This document shows positions 15,944 through 25,969 of a stretch of 64,000 nucleotides of DNA, in pieces; the stretch's first letter is position 1, and each line of letters begins with the position of its first letter. Origin of the DNA: Phormidesmis priestleyi ULC007 (lineage in GTDB: Bacteria > Cyanobacteriota > Cyanobacteriia > Leptolyngbyales > Leptolyngbyaceae). A program made the translations under genes and the position numbers. The DNA is taken from the NCBI RefSeq assembly GCF_001895925.1, contig NZ_MPPI01000016.1, positions 21,795 to 85,794 on the forward strand. The letters are read 5' to 3'. Under the pieces are notes generated by a model. It saw only the letters and a list, made by a program, of their open reading frames with translations. It did not search any database and was not told the origin of the DNA.

Positions 15944-17337
15944 GAGGCGAAATTGGGGTTGAGGAGCGATCGGAATCGATCGTCTTGCCGAATGCCATCA
16001 AAATCTGAGTCTGTCTTTGCCATCTCTCGGTACTCGGAATCTAGGTTAATGGCTTGTTGTAAGGTGGCAATGGCTAAATCAACATTCTTCTGCAATCCAT
16101 AAAAGCAGGCTTTGTTGTACCAGGCTTCGTGATAGTCCGGTTTGAATTCCAGGGCTTTGTCATAGCTGGTGATCGCCTCCTCTTTGCGTCCTAAGGCAGA
16201 CAGCGCATTGCCGCAGTTGTACCAAGCTTCGTGATAGTCCGGTTTGAATTCTAGGGCTTTGTCATAGCTGGTGATCGCCTCCTCTTTGTGTCCTAAGGCA
16301 GACAGCGCATTGCCGCGGTTGTTCCAGGCTTCGTGATAGTCCGGTTTGAATTCTAGGGCTTTGTCATAGCTGGTGATCGCCTCCTCTTTGCGTCCTAAGG
16401 CAGACAGCGCATTGCCGCGGCTGTACCAGGCTTCGTGATAGTCCGGTTTGAATTCCAGGGCTTTGTCATAGCTGGTGATCGCTTCCTCCTTACGCCCTAA
16501 GTCAGACAACGCATTGCCACGGTTGTTCCAGGCTTCGTGATAGTCCGGTTTGAATTCCAGGGCTTTGTCATAGCTGGTGATCGCCGCTTCATAGTTTCGA
16601 TCAGCCGAGAGGATATTGCCTTTTTCAATCCACAAACTGGCTTGTTGATCTGGGGTCTGCTGATCCTCCTCCAAAATGGCTTGAATGTCCCGGATGCGAT
16701 CGAGCCGCTGGGTATGACTCCATGCGAGGTATTCATCATAATCTCCCTGGAGTTCCTGCGTCAGTTTGCCGACGGTTTCGGAATCGGGGACAAACTCAAA
16801 GATGCCCGATCGCCAGTCAAAGAAGTCCGGCGCACGACGCGCAATGTATTTAATGCCAAAGGCGTTCAGAAAGAACACAAAACAAAACGAAAAATCATCG
16901 CGAAAGCGCTCTCGCTGCAAATTTAGATGCCCCAACACGCGCGGCACAGTGTCAAGCTTGTAGTAGTCGCCCTGACCGCCATAGCCCGACTTGACATAGG
17001 GGTCTAAAGACTTTTCTAACCCAGAAATAAACAGCACGTTAATGGATTGGAGATTGGGCAACGTCGCCACCCGTTGGTATAAGTTGCCATCGACCAATTC
17101 TTCTTTTAGCTCCAACCGCTGCATGAGCAACGCTGGCAAATCCGCCTGGAGCCGCTGCACCAAATCTGCCTGATCGCCCGGTACACAGCGGACAAAAAAT
17201 AAGCTAAACCCTTCCGTGCGCTGGAGCGATCGCACCAGAGACTGATACGACTCTTCGGGATCAGCAACCACATCCGCATCCCAATCGATCTCCGTCGTCG
17301 CACCCATTTCACTCACTTCTACTGGCTCCCCCTTCAT
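15940..17337 (-). CDS. TPR protein with STAND-like N-terminal domain
   Basis: Up to 465 residues. The N-terminal 230 residues lack a Walker A but contain VLGHLNLQRERFRDDF and RRAPDFFDWRSGIFEF. These resemble the segment of cyanobacterial STAND-type proteins that precedes TPR arrays. Then come five nearly identical 34-residue TPRs, each with AITSYDKALEFKPDYHEAW, and one divergent repeat. The DNA repeats (102 bp, about 16120-16610) are also nearly identical, which points to recent expansion. It partly overlaps the ATPase gene; ATG 17337 overlaps by 29 bp, while ATG 17307 would start one base after that gene's TGA. The two products probably act together. Function unknown. Confidence 0.75.
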   Translation of the reverse strand: MKGEPVEVSEMGATTEIDWDADVVADPEESYQSLVRSLQRTEGFSLFFVRCVPGDQADLVQRLQADLPALLMQRLELKEELVDGNLYQRVATLPNLQSINVLFISGLEKSLDPYVKSGYGGQGDYYKLDTVPRVLGHLNLQRERFRDDFSFCFVFFLNAFGIKYIARRAPDFFDWRSGIFEFVPDSETVGKLTQELQGDYDEYLAWSHTQRLDRIRDIQAILEEDQQTPDQQASLWIEKGNILSADRNYEAAITSYDKALEFKPDYHEAWNNRGNALSDLGRKEEAITSYDKALEFKPDYHEAWYSRGNALSALGRKEEAITSYDKALEFKPDYHEAWNNRGNALSALGHKEEAITSYDKALEFKPDYHEAWYNCGNALSALGRKEEAITSYDKALEFKPDYHEAWYNKACFYGLQKNVDLAIATLQQAINLDSEYREMAKTDSDFDGIRQDDRFRSLLNPNFAS

Positions 17338-18658
17338 ATCGGTCTAATGCCCGCTTAAAGCCATCCAACCCCCGCACCAGCGGATGCACATCATGCCAAA
17401 CCTGCACCTCGCCCTCTCCATCAATGTAGCGATATTCTAAAATGCAGCGTCGAAACAGCAAACTGCGAAATTGATCATCATTCTCGGTAATCAGCTTATC
17501 TTGAGACACCCGCACCAACGCCTCCCACTCGTGCCCATCAATCACTTTCCGATAGGTATCGCGCAACTCCGAAATTGCCCGCTGCACCGATCGCGTCGAA
17601 ATCGGCAACTCCCGCGTGTTCTGCAACGCCGCCTTCATCAAATTCATCAAGTTGCGAACGTGCCCGCCACTCATTTCACACAGCTTATTCAACGCCTCGA
17701 TCGACTCAAACGCCGCCTCCAATTCCCCCTCCATGTGGGCAAACCGAAACCGTTGGCGAATCAATTCCTTCAGCGTTGCCATCCCGATTTCACTAATCTC
17801 CCCGTCTGGGGTTTTGAGCATCACCATCGGCAGCACCTCCACGGGCTTATAGCGCTCTTCCATTGCCGTCAGATGCACCGAATATGCCAAAGAAATCGGC
17901 ACCGTGTAAATCACATGACAGTTGAGCGCCCGCAGTTGATCGCTGTGGTTGACAAAAATTTGTTCATAATTGCTTGGCTGATTTTCACCGTCAGAGCGCT
18001 CGATGATGCGATCGAGATTATCCACAATCAGGACGAGATCCTGAGGCTTGCGATCGCCCAAGGCACTCCCAATAAAGTCATTCAAAATGTCAATCAATGA
18101 TTCTGCCTGTTGTTCCACCTGACGGCGAATCACTTGCTGCTTGCTGACATTGGTTTTGATCGTGGTAGAGACTTTCCCCAGCGGTGTCTCCGGTGTTTCA
18201 TAACTCAACTCATCTAGCGATAACTCCGTCACCCCCAAATCTCGCAGATCTCTTAGCAGACGATTCACCCACTCCCGAAACTTGTCATCTTGACCGGGCT
18301 GCGATCGCAGTTTGCTGATCAACTGTCGGGCACAGGCTAGCAAAATATCGCTGTATTGGGTGTTTTCCGGTTCTAAATCACCATCATCGGCGGCAAAATA
18401 AACCACCCGAAAGCCTTGGCGCTGTAGGTGATCCTGAAGTCGCAATAATTCGGTAGATTTGCCCGCACCCCGATGTCCGGCATAGAGTTGACAGGTGACT
18501 TTTTCCGATCGGGCAATCTCCAACCCCAGCCCCGCCAAAATATCTTCCTCGCCCCGCACCGATGCACAATCGACCCAAGCCGGATCATTCGCAGGTAGTG
18601 GTCGAAAAGGATCGAAGGCGGTGTAAAGCTTTTTCCAAAAATCTGGGCTGGCGGTCAT
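17309..18658 (-). CDS. P-loop ATPase partner of the TPR protein
   Basis: A 449-residue AAA/STAND-type ATPase. Walker A GHRGAGKST is at residues 61-69, Walker B LVLIVDNLD near 210, then sensor-like YTVPISLAY, a helical region with GGHVRNLMNLM, and a C-terminal winged-helix-like part with WHDVHPLVRGL. The N-terminal FDPFRPLPANDPAWVD is typical of a group of cyanobacterial ATPases of unknown role. It lies upstream of the TPR gene with coupled ends. Such pairs could be signalling or conflict systems, but no effector nuclease or protease domain is visible. No good ribosome site precedes 18658. Confidence 0.75.
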   Translation of the reverse strand: MTASPDFWKKLYTAFDPFRPLPANDPAWVDCASVRGEEDILAGLGLEIARSEKVTCQLYAGHRGAGKSTELLRLQDHLQRQGFRVVYFAADDGDLEPENTQYSDILLACARQLISKLRSQPGQDDKFREWVNRLLRDLRDLGVTELSLDELSYETPETPLGKVSTTIKTNVSKQQVIRRQVEQQAESLIDILNDFIGSALGDRKPQDLVLIVDNLDRIIERSDGENQPSNYEQIFVNHSDQLRALNCHVIYTVPISLAYSVHLTAMEERYKPVEVLPMVMLKTPDGEISEIGMATLKELIRQRFRFAHMEGELEAAFESIEALNKLCEMSGGHVRNLMNLMKAALQNTRELPISTRSVQRAISELRDTYRKVIDGHEWEALVRVSQDKLITENDDQFRSLLFRRCILEYRYIDGEGEVQVWHDVHPLVRGLDGFKRALDRYEGGASRSE

Positions 18659-18775
18659 GCAACGAACCTAAAGCGGCACTTCGGTTTCATTGTCCCACGT
18701 AAAGCCTATGCAGTGGTTCTACTGCGCTGGCGTGGGTATTTTCCCATCCTTGAAAACTCGTGTCTACCGACAGGT

Positions 18776-19090
18776 TTATAATCGTCCCTCAGCCCGTATC
18801 CGAGCCAGGAAGCGAGAAGGAGTTGCGTTCGTGCGAAGTTGCTGGACTTGTAAAAATTCCTGTTGGATTTCTGTTTCGATTTCAGCCGGATGATCGAAGT
18901 AATAGGTCATGGCAGCATGAGCTTCGGCAGGGTGAAGGTAAGGGTGCTGATGACAGATTTCATCAACCGACCAACCATGAGTGAGATAGTCCATGACTAT
19001 CTGGGCGACCCGAATCCGAGGTAATCGTTTGAGATGGGCGGGGCGATCGCCGCTTTTTTCTAAATGGGGATAGGAGATGGGGAGCAGCAT
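18776..19090 (-). CDS. DUF433 antitoxin-like protein
   Basis: About 104 residues. The segment RIRVAQIVMDYLTHGWSVDEICHQHPYL is the DUF433 helix-turn-helix core, followed by the usual HPAEAHAAMTYYFDH. DUF433 proteins are usually the antitoxin of a pair with a PIN-like DUF5615 toxin. I could not find a DUF5615 reading frame between this gene and the ATPase gene, so it seems to be an orphan. ATG 19090 is preferred to the TTG at 19096. Confidence 0.75.
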   Translation of the reverse strand: MLLPISYPHLEKSGDRPAHLKRLPRIRVAQIVMDYLTHGWSVDEICHQHPYLHPAEAHAAMTYYFDHPAEIETEIQQEFLQVQQLRTNATPSRFLARIRAEGRL

Positions 19091-19177
19091 AAGCAAATTG
19101 CGATTGCAACAGGTTAGTGAGGGCTAATACTTTCCTACCTTGGTTTCGCTTCCGTAACGCCTATTTCACTGGCGAGG

Positions 19178-19299
19178 AATAGAGTGAGACGACGATCGGT
19201 ACTCCAAACCAGCGCGATCGCGCGTCCGCAATATTGAAAAATTGAGAGAGATTGAGAAACGCCCCGCAGATAGCGTTTAAGTGGCGATGTCTGATTCAT
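19178..19299 (-). pseudogene. 5' fragment of the ABC exporter gene
   Basis: From ATG 19299 this reads MNQTSPLKRYLRGVSQSLSI and continues collinear with the first 41 codons of the gene at 15866, then breaks into unrelated sequence after LTLFLA. It is part of the right copy of the 199-bp repeat. The differences keep the reading frame, so the fragment comes from a functional copy. Confidence 0.8.
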
Positions 19300-19375
19300 C
19301 TTTTCACGATAGCTTTAAGACGAATTCATCGCATCTTTCCTTTGAGTCGTCTGCTTTGGTGGGTTGCCTAGCTAT
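19178..19375. repeat. 199-bp direct repeat, right copy
   Basis: Matches 15745-15943 in the same orientation, including the upstream ATCTTTCCTTTGAGTCGTCT stretch and the final GGGTTGCCTAGCTAT. It bounds the TPR/ATPase/DUF433 cassette on the right and is followed by a MITE-like element. Confidence 0.8.
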
Positions 19376-19409
19376 TAACTTGGCAATCAAAGACCCAACG
19401 TAAAGCGGT

Positions 19410-19570
19410 AGGGTATGCCCACAAGTCCTTTGATTTGTCATCGCTGAGATCTTTGCCTCCTAAATCCCCCACGAGTGGGAGACTTTGAAACTAGAGTCTT
19501 AGCTCAAAGTCCCCCAGAATGGGGGATTTAGGGGGCTGAAGCCGACTGAAACGAAGCGACGAACGGACTT
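19410..19570. mobile_element. MITE-like element with G-rich core
   Basis: Contains CCTCCTAAATCCCCCACGAG, GGGAGACTTTGAAA, TCAAAGTCCCCCAGAATGG and GGGGGATTTAGGGGGC in compound palindromic order. The left flank CACAAGTCCTTTGATTTGTC and right flank AAACGAAGCGACGAACGG match those of the elements at 19973 and 12001. Ends are degenerate. Confidence 0.55.
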
Positions 19571-19772
19571 CTCCTAGGAGTCTTTCATCATCTCCTACAA
19601 GCCGTTTATGGTCGATCGTGGGTCTTTGATGATCGCTTCCGACTCTTGGCATTTGGGTCGTGAGGGGTTGCACTGAGTTCACGAGTCTCTACGCCTCATC
19701 GACGAGTCTTTGCATCTCGATCGCGGACGATTGCATTTCTCCCACGAGTCTTTTGGTGTCCTCTTCGCAGTG
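19571..19772 (-). pseudogene. Relic of a heptad-repeat coding sequence
   Basis: The minus strand shows a 21-22-bp periodicity. Translated in one frame it gives heptads such as TKRLVGE, MQSSAIE, MQRLVDE, RLVNS, HKRLVGD and DERLLGE, interrupted by a TAG stop. This looks like the decayed remains of a coiled-coil protein of the MQRLVDE type. No start codon or ribosome site is present. It could also be a non-coding satellite, though the periodic RLV pattern favours coding ancestry. Confidence 0.4.
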
Positions 19773-19799
19773 ATGAATGTTGGGCGTTCCTGAATGCAA

Positions 19800-19935
19800 A
19801 TATGAATTGCCCCCCTAGCCCCCAAGTTTGAGGGGAACCAGAATCTTAAAGTCCCCCAGAATTGGAGGATTTAGGGTTGGCGAGGGCTTTGCCCCACTTC
19901 GTGAGGAGGGCTTTAACTATTCGTGCAGGAGGTCT
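19800..19935. mobile_element. Degenerate MITE-like element
   Basis: A decayed copy: CCCCCCTAGCCCCCAAGTTTG, then AAAGTCCCCCAGAATTGGAGG and a right end TGCAGGAGGTCT (19924-19935), the same terminal sequence as the elements at 2753 and 23188. The left terminal repeat cannot be found. Confidence 0.45.
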
Positions 19936-19972
19936 AAACTTAAGATCCTTAGGATCGTGGATTAAATAACCT

Positions 19973-20185
19973 GTAAAAGTCCTCTGATTTGTCATCGCCG
20001 AGACTTTTGCCCCCTAAATCCCCCACGAGTGAGGGACTTTGAAACCAGAGTCTTAGCTCAAAGTCCCCCAGAATGGGGGATTTAGGGGGCAAAAGCCGAC
20101 CCAAACGCAGCGACAAAGATTGGTGTACACCGTAACTCCTGAGGGAGAGGGCGAGAAGTTACACCTTAATAAATCCACGTTCCTT
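19973..20185. repeat. MITE-like element plus TTATTAAGGTG end repeat after phnE
   Basis: The G-rich core (about 20010-20090) with flank AAAGTCCTCTGATTTGTCATC and right end GGTGTACACCGTAAC is followed by CCTGAGGGAGAGGGCGAGAAG. Then comes ACACCTTAATAAATCCACG, ending at the phnE stop codon. In phnE orientation the stop TAA runs straight into GGAACGTGGATTTATTAAGG. The same layout, in the other orientation, occurs after the ABC gene at 11951. Confidence 0.6.
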
Positions 20186-20975
20186 AGAGTTTCTCTAGCT
20201 GGTGGCGCAGGTGGCTGCTGAGAAAGTCAATGCTGGTCACGACGAGCAGCAGCAAGAGCATCATGGTTGTCGCTTTAGAGTATTCAAACCCACGAATATA
20301 GTTGACCAACTCAAAGCCGATTCCCCCCGCACCAACAACGCCTAAAACCGAGGCAGAGCGGATATTGTACTCAAACATATAAAGGGTATATCCTAATCCG
20401 AGCGGCAGCACTTGCGGCAAGATGCCATACTGAGCAACTTGGCTCCATGAGGCACCGCCCACTTGCAGCGCTTTGATGGATTCTGGATCAACTGCTTCGA
20501 TCGCTTCTTGATAAAATTTTGCTAAATAGCCAATCGTATAGATTGACAGCGCTAATGTTCCAGCAGTCGCTCCTAGCCCGGTAGCCGACACAAAGAAGAG
20601 TCCCAATACAATTGAGGGAACAGTTCGCACAGCATTTTGCAGCAAGGTTGCACTCCAGCGCAGCCAATCAGGGGTAAGATTTTGAGCCGACAAAACCGCG
20701 ATCGGAACTGACAAAACTGCGCCGATCGTCGTTCCCCAAAGCGACATTTGCACCGTCTCAATCAGCGCTCGAATCGCCACATCAGTGACGCTTAAGTCGG
20801 GCGGAAACAGACGATAAATAAAGTCGATCATATGAGGAACGCTTTTTTGCAGCAGCGTTCCATTAATTTTTAATCCTTGCAGTGCCCATCCATACACTAG
20901 AACCAGTGCCGCAAGGATCATAAAGAGCTTGCTTTTAGACACAATCCAGCGAAACTTTACCCGAACGTCTTTCAT
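20184..20975 (-). CDS. phnE: Phosphonate/phosphite ABC transporter permease
   Basis: A 263-residue inner-membrane permease with about six helices. The segment LSVPIAVLSAQNL, the EAA-like loop EAIEAVDPESIKALQVGGAS and the late AGGIGFELVNYIRGFEY are typical of PhnE. Its start overlaps the phnC stop by 4 bp (ATGA). With phnC and phnD it forms a complete importer; there is no C-P lyase or phosphite dehydrogenase gene in the window, so the exact substrate stays open. The stop codon abuts a dispersed repeat. Confidence 0.88.
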   Translation of the reverse strand: MKDVRVKFRWIVSKSKLFMILAALVLVYGWALQGLKINGTLLQKSVPHMIDFIYRLFPPDLSVTDVAIRALIETVQMSLWGTTIGAVLSVPIAVLSAQNLTPDWLRWSATLLQNAVRTVPSIVLGLFFVSATGLGATAGTLALSIYTIGYLAKFYQEAIEAVDPESIKALQVGGASWSQVAQYGILPQVLPLGLGYTLYMFEYNIRSASVLGVVGAGGIGFELVNYIRGFEYSKATTMMLLLLLVVTSIDFLSSHLRHQLEKL

Positions 20976-21745
20976 CGCTCAACCTGTTCAGCAGTTTTAA
21001 AGTGGACAGCCAGGTTGTGACAGTCGCCGTCATAAAGAATTCGTCCTGCTTCAAAAATTAAGGCACGTCGGGCATAAGTTTGAGCGATCGCGAGGTCGTG
21101 CAAGACACTAATTATGGTCATGCCTTGATGATTCAATTGGGCCAACAGTTCCATTACGTGCCGCGTGGCTAACACATCAAGTCCGGCGGTTGGTTCATCT
21201 AGCAAAAGAATCGAGGGAGACTGCATCAGCAGGCGGGCGATCGCCACTCGTTGCCGTTGTCCGCCGCTCAATCGGCGCGTAATTTGATGGGCAGAGTCGC
21301 GCAGTCCAAACTGATGCAGAAGTTGGGATGCTTGGGCGCGATCGCGCGAATCAAATCCAAATAGTGTTTGCCACGACGATCGTTGCCCCAATCGCCCGCA
21401 CAGCACATTGTCAAGCGCCGTCAGTTGAGGCACAAGTCCACCTCCTTGAAACAATATGCCAATCTCTCGTCGAATTTGAGGAATCGTTGCCGCTTGAATT
21501 GGAGTGTAATGCACATGAGCCGATCCTGATTGAATCGGCACTAGACCCAGGAGAGATTGTAGCCAGGTTGACTTGCCTGCGCCATTTAAGCCCAAAACCG
21601 CAACAAATTCTCCTGGCTGAATGGTGCAAGTGACACCTTGCAGAGCCGATCGGCGCAAAGACGGCAAATAAGCCGTTTGGAGATCAACGCACACGATCGC
21701 AGGATGGACTGAAGCGGTATAGGACGGCTGAGAACGTTGATGCAT
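20972..21745 (-). CDS. phnC: Phosphonate/phosphite ABC transporter ATPase
   Basis: A 257-residue ATPase. Walker A GLNGAGKST, Q-loop LFQGGGLVPQLTALDNVLCG, signature LSGGQRQRVAIAR, Walker B ILLLDEPTAGLD and H-loop VLHD are all present. The DNVLCGRLG segment is typical of PhnC. It would energise uptake through PhnE. The gene overlaps phnE by 4 bp and follows phnD after 105 bp containing a palindrome. Confidence 0.9.
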   Translation of the reverse strand: MHQRSQPSYTASVHPAIVCVDLQTAYLPSLRRSALQGVTCTIQPGEFVAVLGLNGAGKSTWLQSLLGLVPIQSGSAHVHYTPIQAATIPQIRREIGILFQGGGLVPQLTALDNVLCGRLGQRSSWQTLFGFDSRDRAQASQLLHQFGLRDSAHQITRRLSGGQRQRVAIARLLMQSPSILLLDEPTAGLDVLATRHVMELLAQLNHQGMTIISVLHDLAIAQTYARRALIFEAGRILYDGDCHNLAVHFKTAEQVER

Positions 21746-21764
21746 GATTGACCGACTGACGATT

Positions 21765-21832
21765 ATTTGGCGTTGCAGAATGGGGATGAAACGACGGTAG
21801 GGGCCTGGCCCCTACCCAAATCATTCCTCTAC
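21765..21832. repeat. REP-type palindrome between phnD and phnC
   Basis: The perfect palindrome GGTAGGGGCCTGGCCCCTACC (21 bases, 21796-21816) sits between imperfect arms CGTTGCAGAATGGGGATGAA and CAAATCATTCCTCT. It belongs to the family at 29424-29534. In the phn transcript it could reduce expression of phnC/phnE relative to the binding-protein gene phnD. Confidence 0.6.
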
Positions 21833-21850
21833 TCAGTGATGCTGATGGCT

Positions 21851-22825
21851 TTAAGGCTCCATTCCTGCTTGTTTTAGCGCATTTTGCATCGGAGCCAAAT
21901 GACGCGTATGGTCAATGCTCACTAACTCAGTTGAGTTATACAGATCTTTTAGCAACGCATTGTTAGCTGGCTCATTGAGTTTTTGTAACGCACTCATCAC
22001 ACGACCGCGCAGATCGGCGGGAACTCGATCGTCGATCGCAACTCCATGCGCCGGAACTCCTGAAATCGCATGAAGAATTCTAAGCTGCTGACTTTCCGCA
22101 GGCGTGATATAGGGAGCCTTGAGCGCATATTCCGATACAGCGGCGACCTCTGCTTGTCCTTTCAAAACGGCTTGCAGCGCTCCCGCGTAGTTGTTGCCAT
22201 AAGTGACTTCGCCAAAAAATTCTTTGACGCGATCGCGGTTTTCAACCAGCCCTTGTTTCACCAAATCACCGACCGGAAAAATGAAGCCCGATCCAGAAGT
22301 CGGCGAGGTGAAGGCGATTTTCTTACCGCGCAGTTGCTCTAGATTTTGCTTGGCATCGTCTTTGCTTTGCAGGGGGCTGTCATTTCGCACGACGAACACC
22401 GATCGGTAGGTATGTCCTCCAGAATAATCGGGGCGCACTTCAGCTAAATAAAGCCGAGAACCTGCTAACTGTTCCGCTTTGAGCGCCGAACGGCTGCTGA
22501 GAAATGCCACTTCCGCTTGCTCGGCTTTCAGCGCTTCGACGGCGGCAGTATCATCACCAATCACGGCGATCACAGGCATTTTCAGTTCAGTTGATAAGAG
22601 AGCGGCGATCGCGTTGGCTTTGGTTTGTACCTCGGTTGCCCCAGACCGACTTGGAAAGACAACTCGCAACTGATTCAAGGAGTTAGCAGAGGCAGTTTGT
22701 CCTTGAGTTGCAGCCACTGGGTTTGAGGAGGTCGGAGGCTGAGTACTGCACGCGCTAATAAAGGTGGTAGTCAAGGCTAGAAATGCAGCACTGAGGTTAA
22801 AACTTGCAGTTCGATTTGATTTCAT
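21851..22825 (-). CDS. phnD: Phosphonate/phosphite-binding lipoprotein
   Basis: A 324-residue periplasmic binding protein. A lipoprotein signal ends in FISAC (lipobox, Cys26). The mature part shows PSRSGATEVQTKANAIA, VAFLSSRSALKAE, YRSVFVVRNDSPLQS, GKKIAFTSPTSGSGFIFP and YGNNYAGALQAVLKGQAEVAA, all typical of the PhnD family. It is the first gene of the phnD-phnC-phnE set. In cyanobacteria such sets respond to phosphate limitation, but I did not identify a Pho box. Confidence 0.9.
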   Translation of the reverse strand: MKSNRTASFNLSAAFLALTTTFISACSTQPPTSSNPVAATQGQTASANSLNQLRVVFPSRSGATEVQTKANAIAALLSTELKMPVIAVIGDDTAAVEALKAEQAEVAFLSSRSALKAEQLAGSRLYLAEVRPDYSGGHTYRSVFVVRNDSPLQSKDDAKQNLEQLRGKKIAFTSPTSGSGFIFPVGDLVKQGLVENRDRVKEFFGEVTYGNNYAGALQAVLKGQAEVAAVSEYALKAPYITPAESQQLRILHAISGVPAHGVAIDDRVPADLRGRVMSALQKLNEPANNALLKDLYNSTELVSIDHTRHLAPMQNALKQAGMEP

Positions 22826-22956
22826 TACACGAGTCCGAGTTTAAGTGAAAAACGCCTTTATTAGAAGCAATTATCAGTAAGTCAAAGAGATTGTAAAGGC
22901 TTATGAGAACCAAAGTCAATAAGTTGTTGCAGACAGATTTACCAAAGTCATGCGGG

Positions 22957-24035
22957 TTATATCAAACGCTGGCTATGAGCTTTGAGCAACGAGACGCAGA
23001 TTGCCATCACTCGATCGACAGAAATCTCGTCCAAGCACGTATTCCACTGCTCAAAGGGGCACGTCCCGTCATACCAACAGCGCTGCATCGTAAAGTTTTG
23101 AATCACCCGCTCTGGGCACTCTGGGTAGCCCTGCACGTTAATATGCGGCGCGGGTTGACCATACCAGGAAGGCCCAAATAAAGTAATAGACCTCCTGCAC
23201 GAATCCGGGAACGCCCCCTAAGATCGCAGGGTGGGTTACGTCGAGAATTTTATTCATGCAGGAGGTCTAATGGTCGGGGTGCCGACTGCGGCTGCGATCC
23301 GAGCCGAACCCGTGTCTGAGGCAATCGTCAAATCTGACTGAGACAGCATCGCAGCAAGTTCTGTCAGTGTCCCCGGTTGCCAGATCTGGGCAGTTCCTCC
23401 GATCGATTCCACCAGTTCTGTCACCTGATTAGAATCTGAGCCGATCGGCACCACGATCGCGGCGTTCAATGTTTTCTGTAACTCTTGCCCTAATCGAATA
23501 AACTTCTCAGTTGACCATTGCTTGATCTGCATCCCCGAATCGCGATAGAGAACAACGATCTGGGGTTTAAAGTCCCCTAATTTTTCTTGTGCGTCCTGCT
23601 GTTCTTGTTGGGTTATATACAACTGAGGAGCCGCGATCGCATCGGCACAAATCAATCCTTCACTCAACAGAATTTTAATAAAGCGATCGCTGACAAATTG
23701 ATCATCAGATGGCGATCGCCATAAATTTGTGACGACGCGAGTAGCACCACTCTGATGAATGATCTGATCAACGCGATCGTAATTAGTATCAGAAACAATC
23801 AAATCATACTTTTGTTAGCTGTGAAGTGTTGCGATCGCCTGCTTTAATTGACCCTTTTGAGCAATCTCAACATACTCAATCAACGGGTCAGCTTTGAGCA
23901 GATCTCCCCCTGGTGAAAACGTCAGAACGGTTAAAGTTGCATCGGGGTACGATCGTCCCAAGGCTTGAATAGCAGGTAAAGCGATTAAAACGTCGCCAAT
24001 CCTCCCAATAGTTCAACAAACAGAATGCGATTCAT
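22957..24035 (-). pseudogene. Family 9 glycosyltransferase pseudogene, MITE-interrupted
   Basis: Translation from ATG 24035 starts MNRILFVELLGG and then shifts frame within a dozen codons (expected GDVLIALPAIQALG appears in the next frame). The shifted frame runs to a TAA after ATLHS (near 23818). Reading resumes as KYDLIVSDTNYDRVDQ through SDLTIASDTGSARIAAAVGT to PTI at 23272. There an 81-bp MITE intervenes, and TLFGPSWYGQPAPHINVQ follows at 23185, ending CWYDGTCPFEQWNTC...LLKAHSQRLI and a stop at 22957. The order and motifs are those of GT9 (ADP-heptose/LPS heptosyltransferase-like) proteins. At least three disabling events make it a pseudogene. Confidence 0.88.
23188..23268. mobile_element. 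81-bp MITE inside the glycosyltransferase gene
   Basis: Perfect 12-bp ends AGACCTCCTGCA (23188-23199) and TGCAGGAGGTCT (23257-23268) are flanked by a 3-bp direct repeat AAT on both sides. Removing the element and one AAT restores the coding sequence ...GTPTI-TLFGPSW... exactly. Its internal CGGGAACGCCCCCTAA matches the right arm of the longer element at 2753, so it is a shortened member of that family. Confidence 0.9.
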
Positions 24036-24063
24036 GCAGCCTCTCTCAAATCCACGAACGCAA

Positions 24064-24096
24064 AGACCTCCGACTTCTTTAAAGAGTCGGAGGTCT
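24064..24096 (-). terminator. Hairpin after ahcY
   Basis: A perfect 12-bp stem AGACCTCCGACT/AGTCGGAGGTCT with a 9-base loop, 25 bp downstream of the ahcY stop on its strand. The run after it is only weakly T-rich (TTTGCG), so termination is likely but not certain. Confidence 0.6.
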
Positions 24097-24120
24097 GGAT
24101 GGCTCAAAACCTAGCTAGGC

Positions 24121-25969
<1,849 letters not shown>

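Noticed and set aside
15915..17000. The 102-bp tandem repeats as a CRISPR-like array
   Set aside because: The units are contiguous without unique spacers and encode in-frame TPRs.
17471..18100. A 209-codon plus-strand open frame opposite the ATPase gene
   Set aside because: It is a His/Arg/Leu-rich antisense shadow of a well-supported gene.
3545..20136. The G-rich palindromes as intrinsic terminators
   Set aside because: They are long, lack T-runs and have terminal inverted repeats and, in two cases, target duplications; a MITE reading fits better, although they may also affect transcription.
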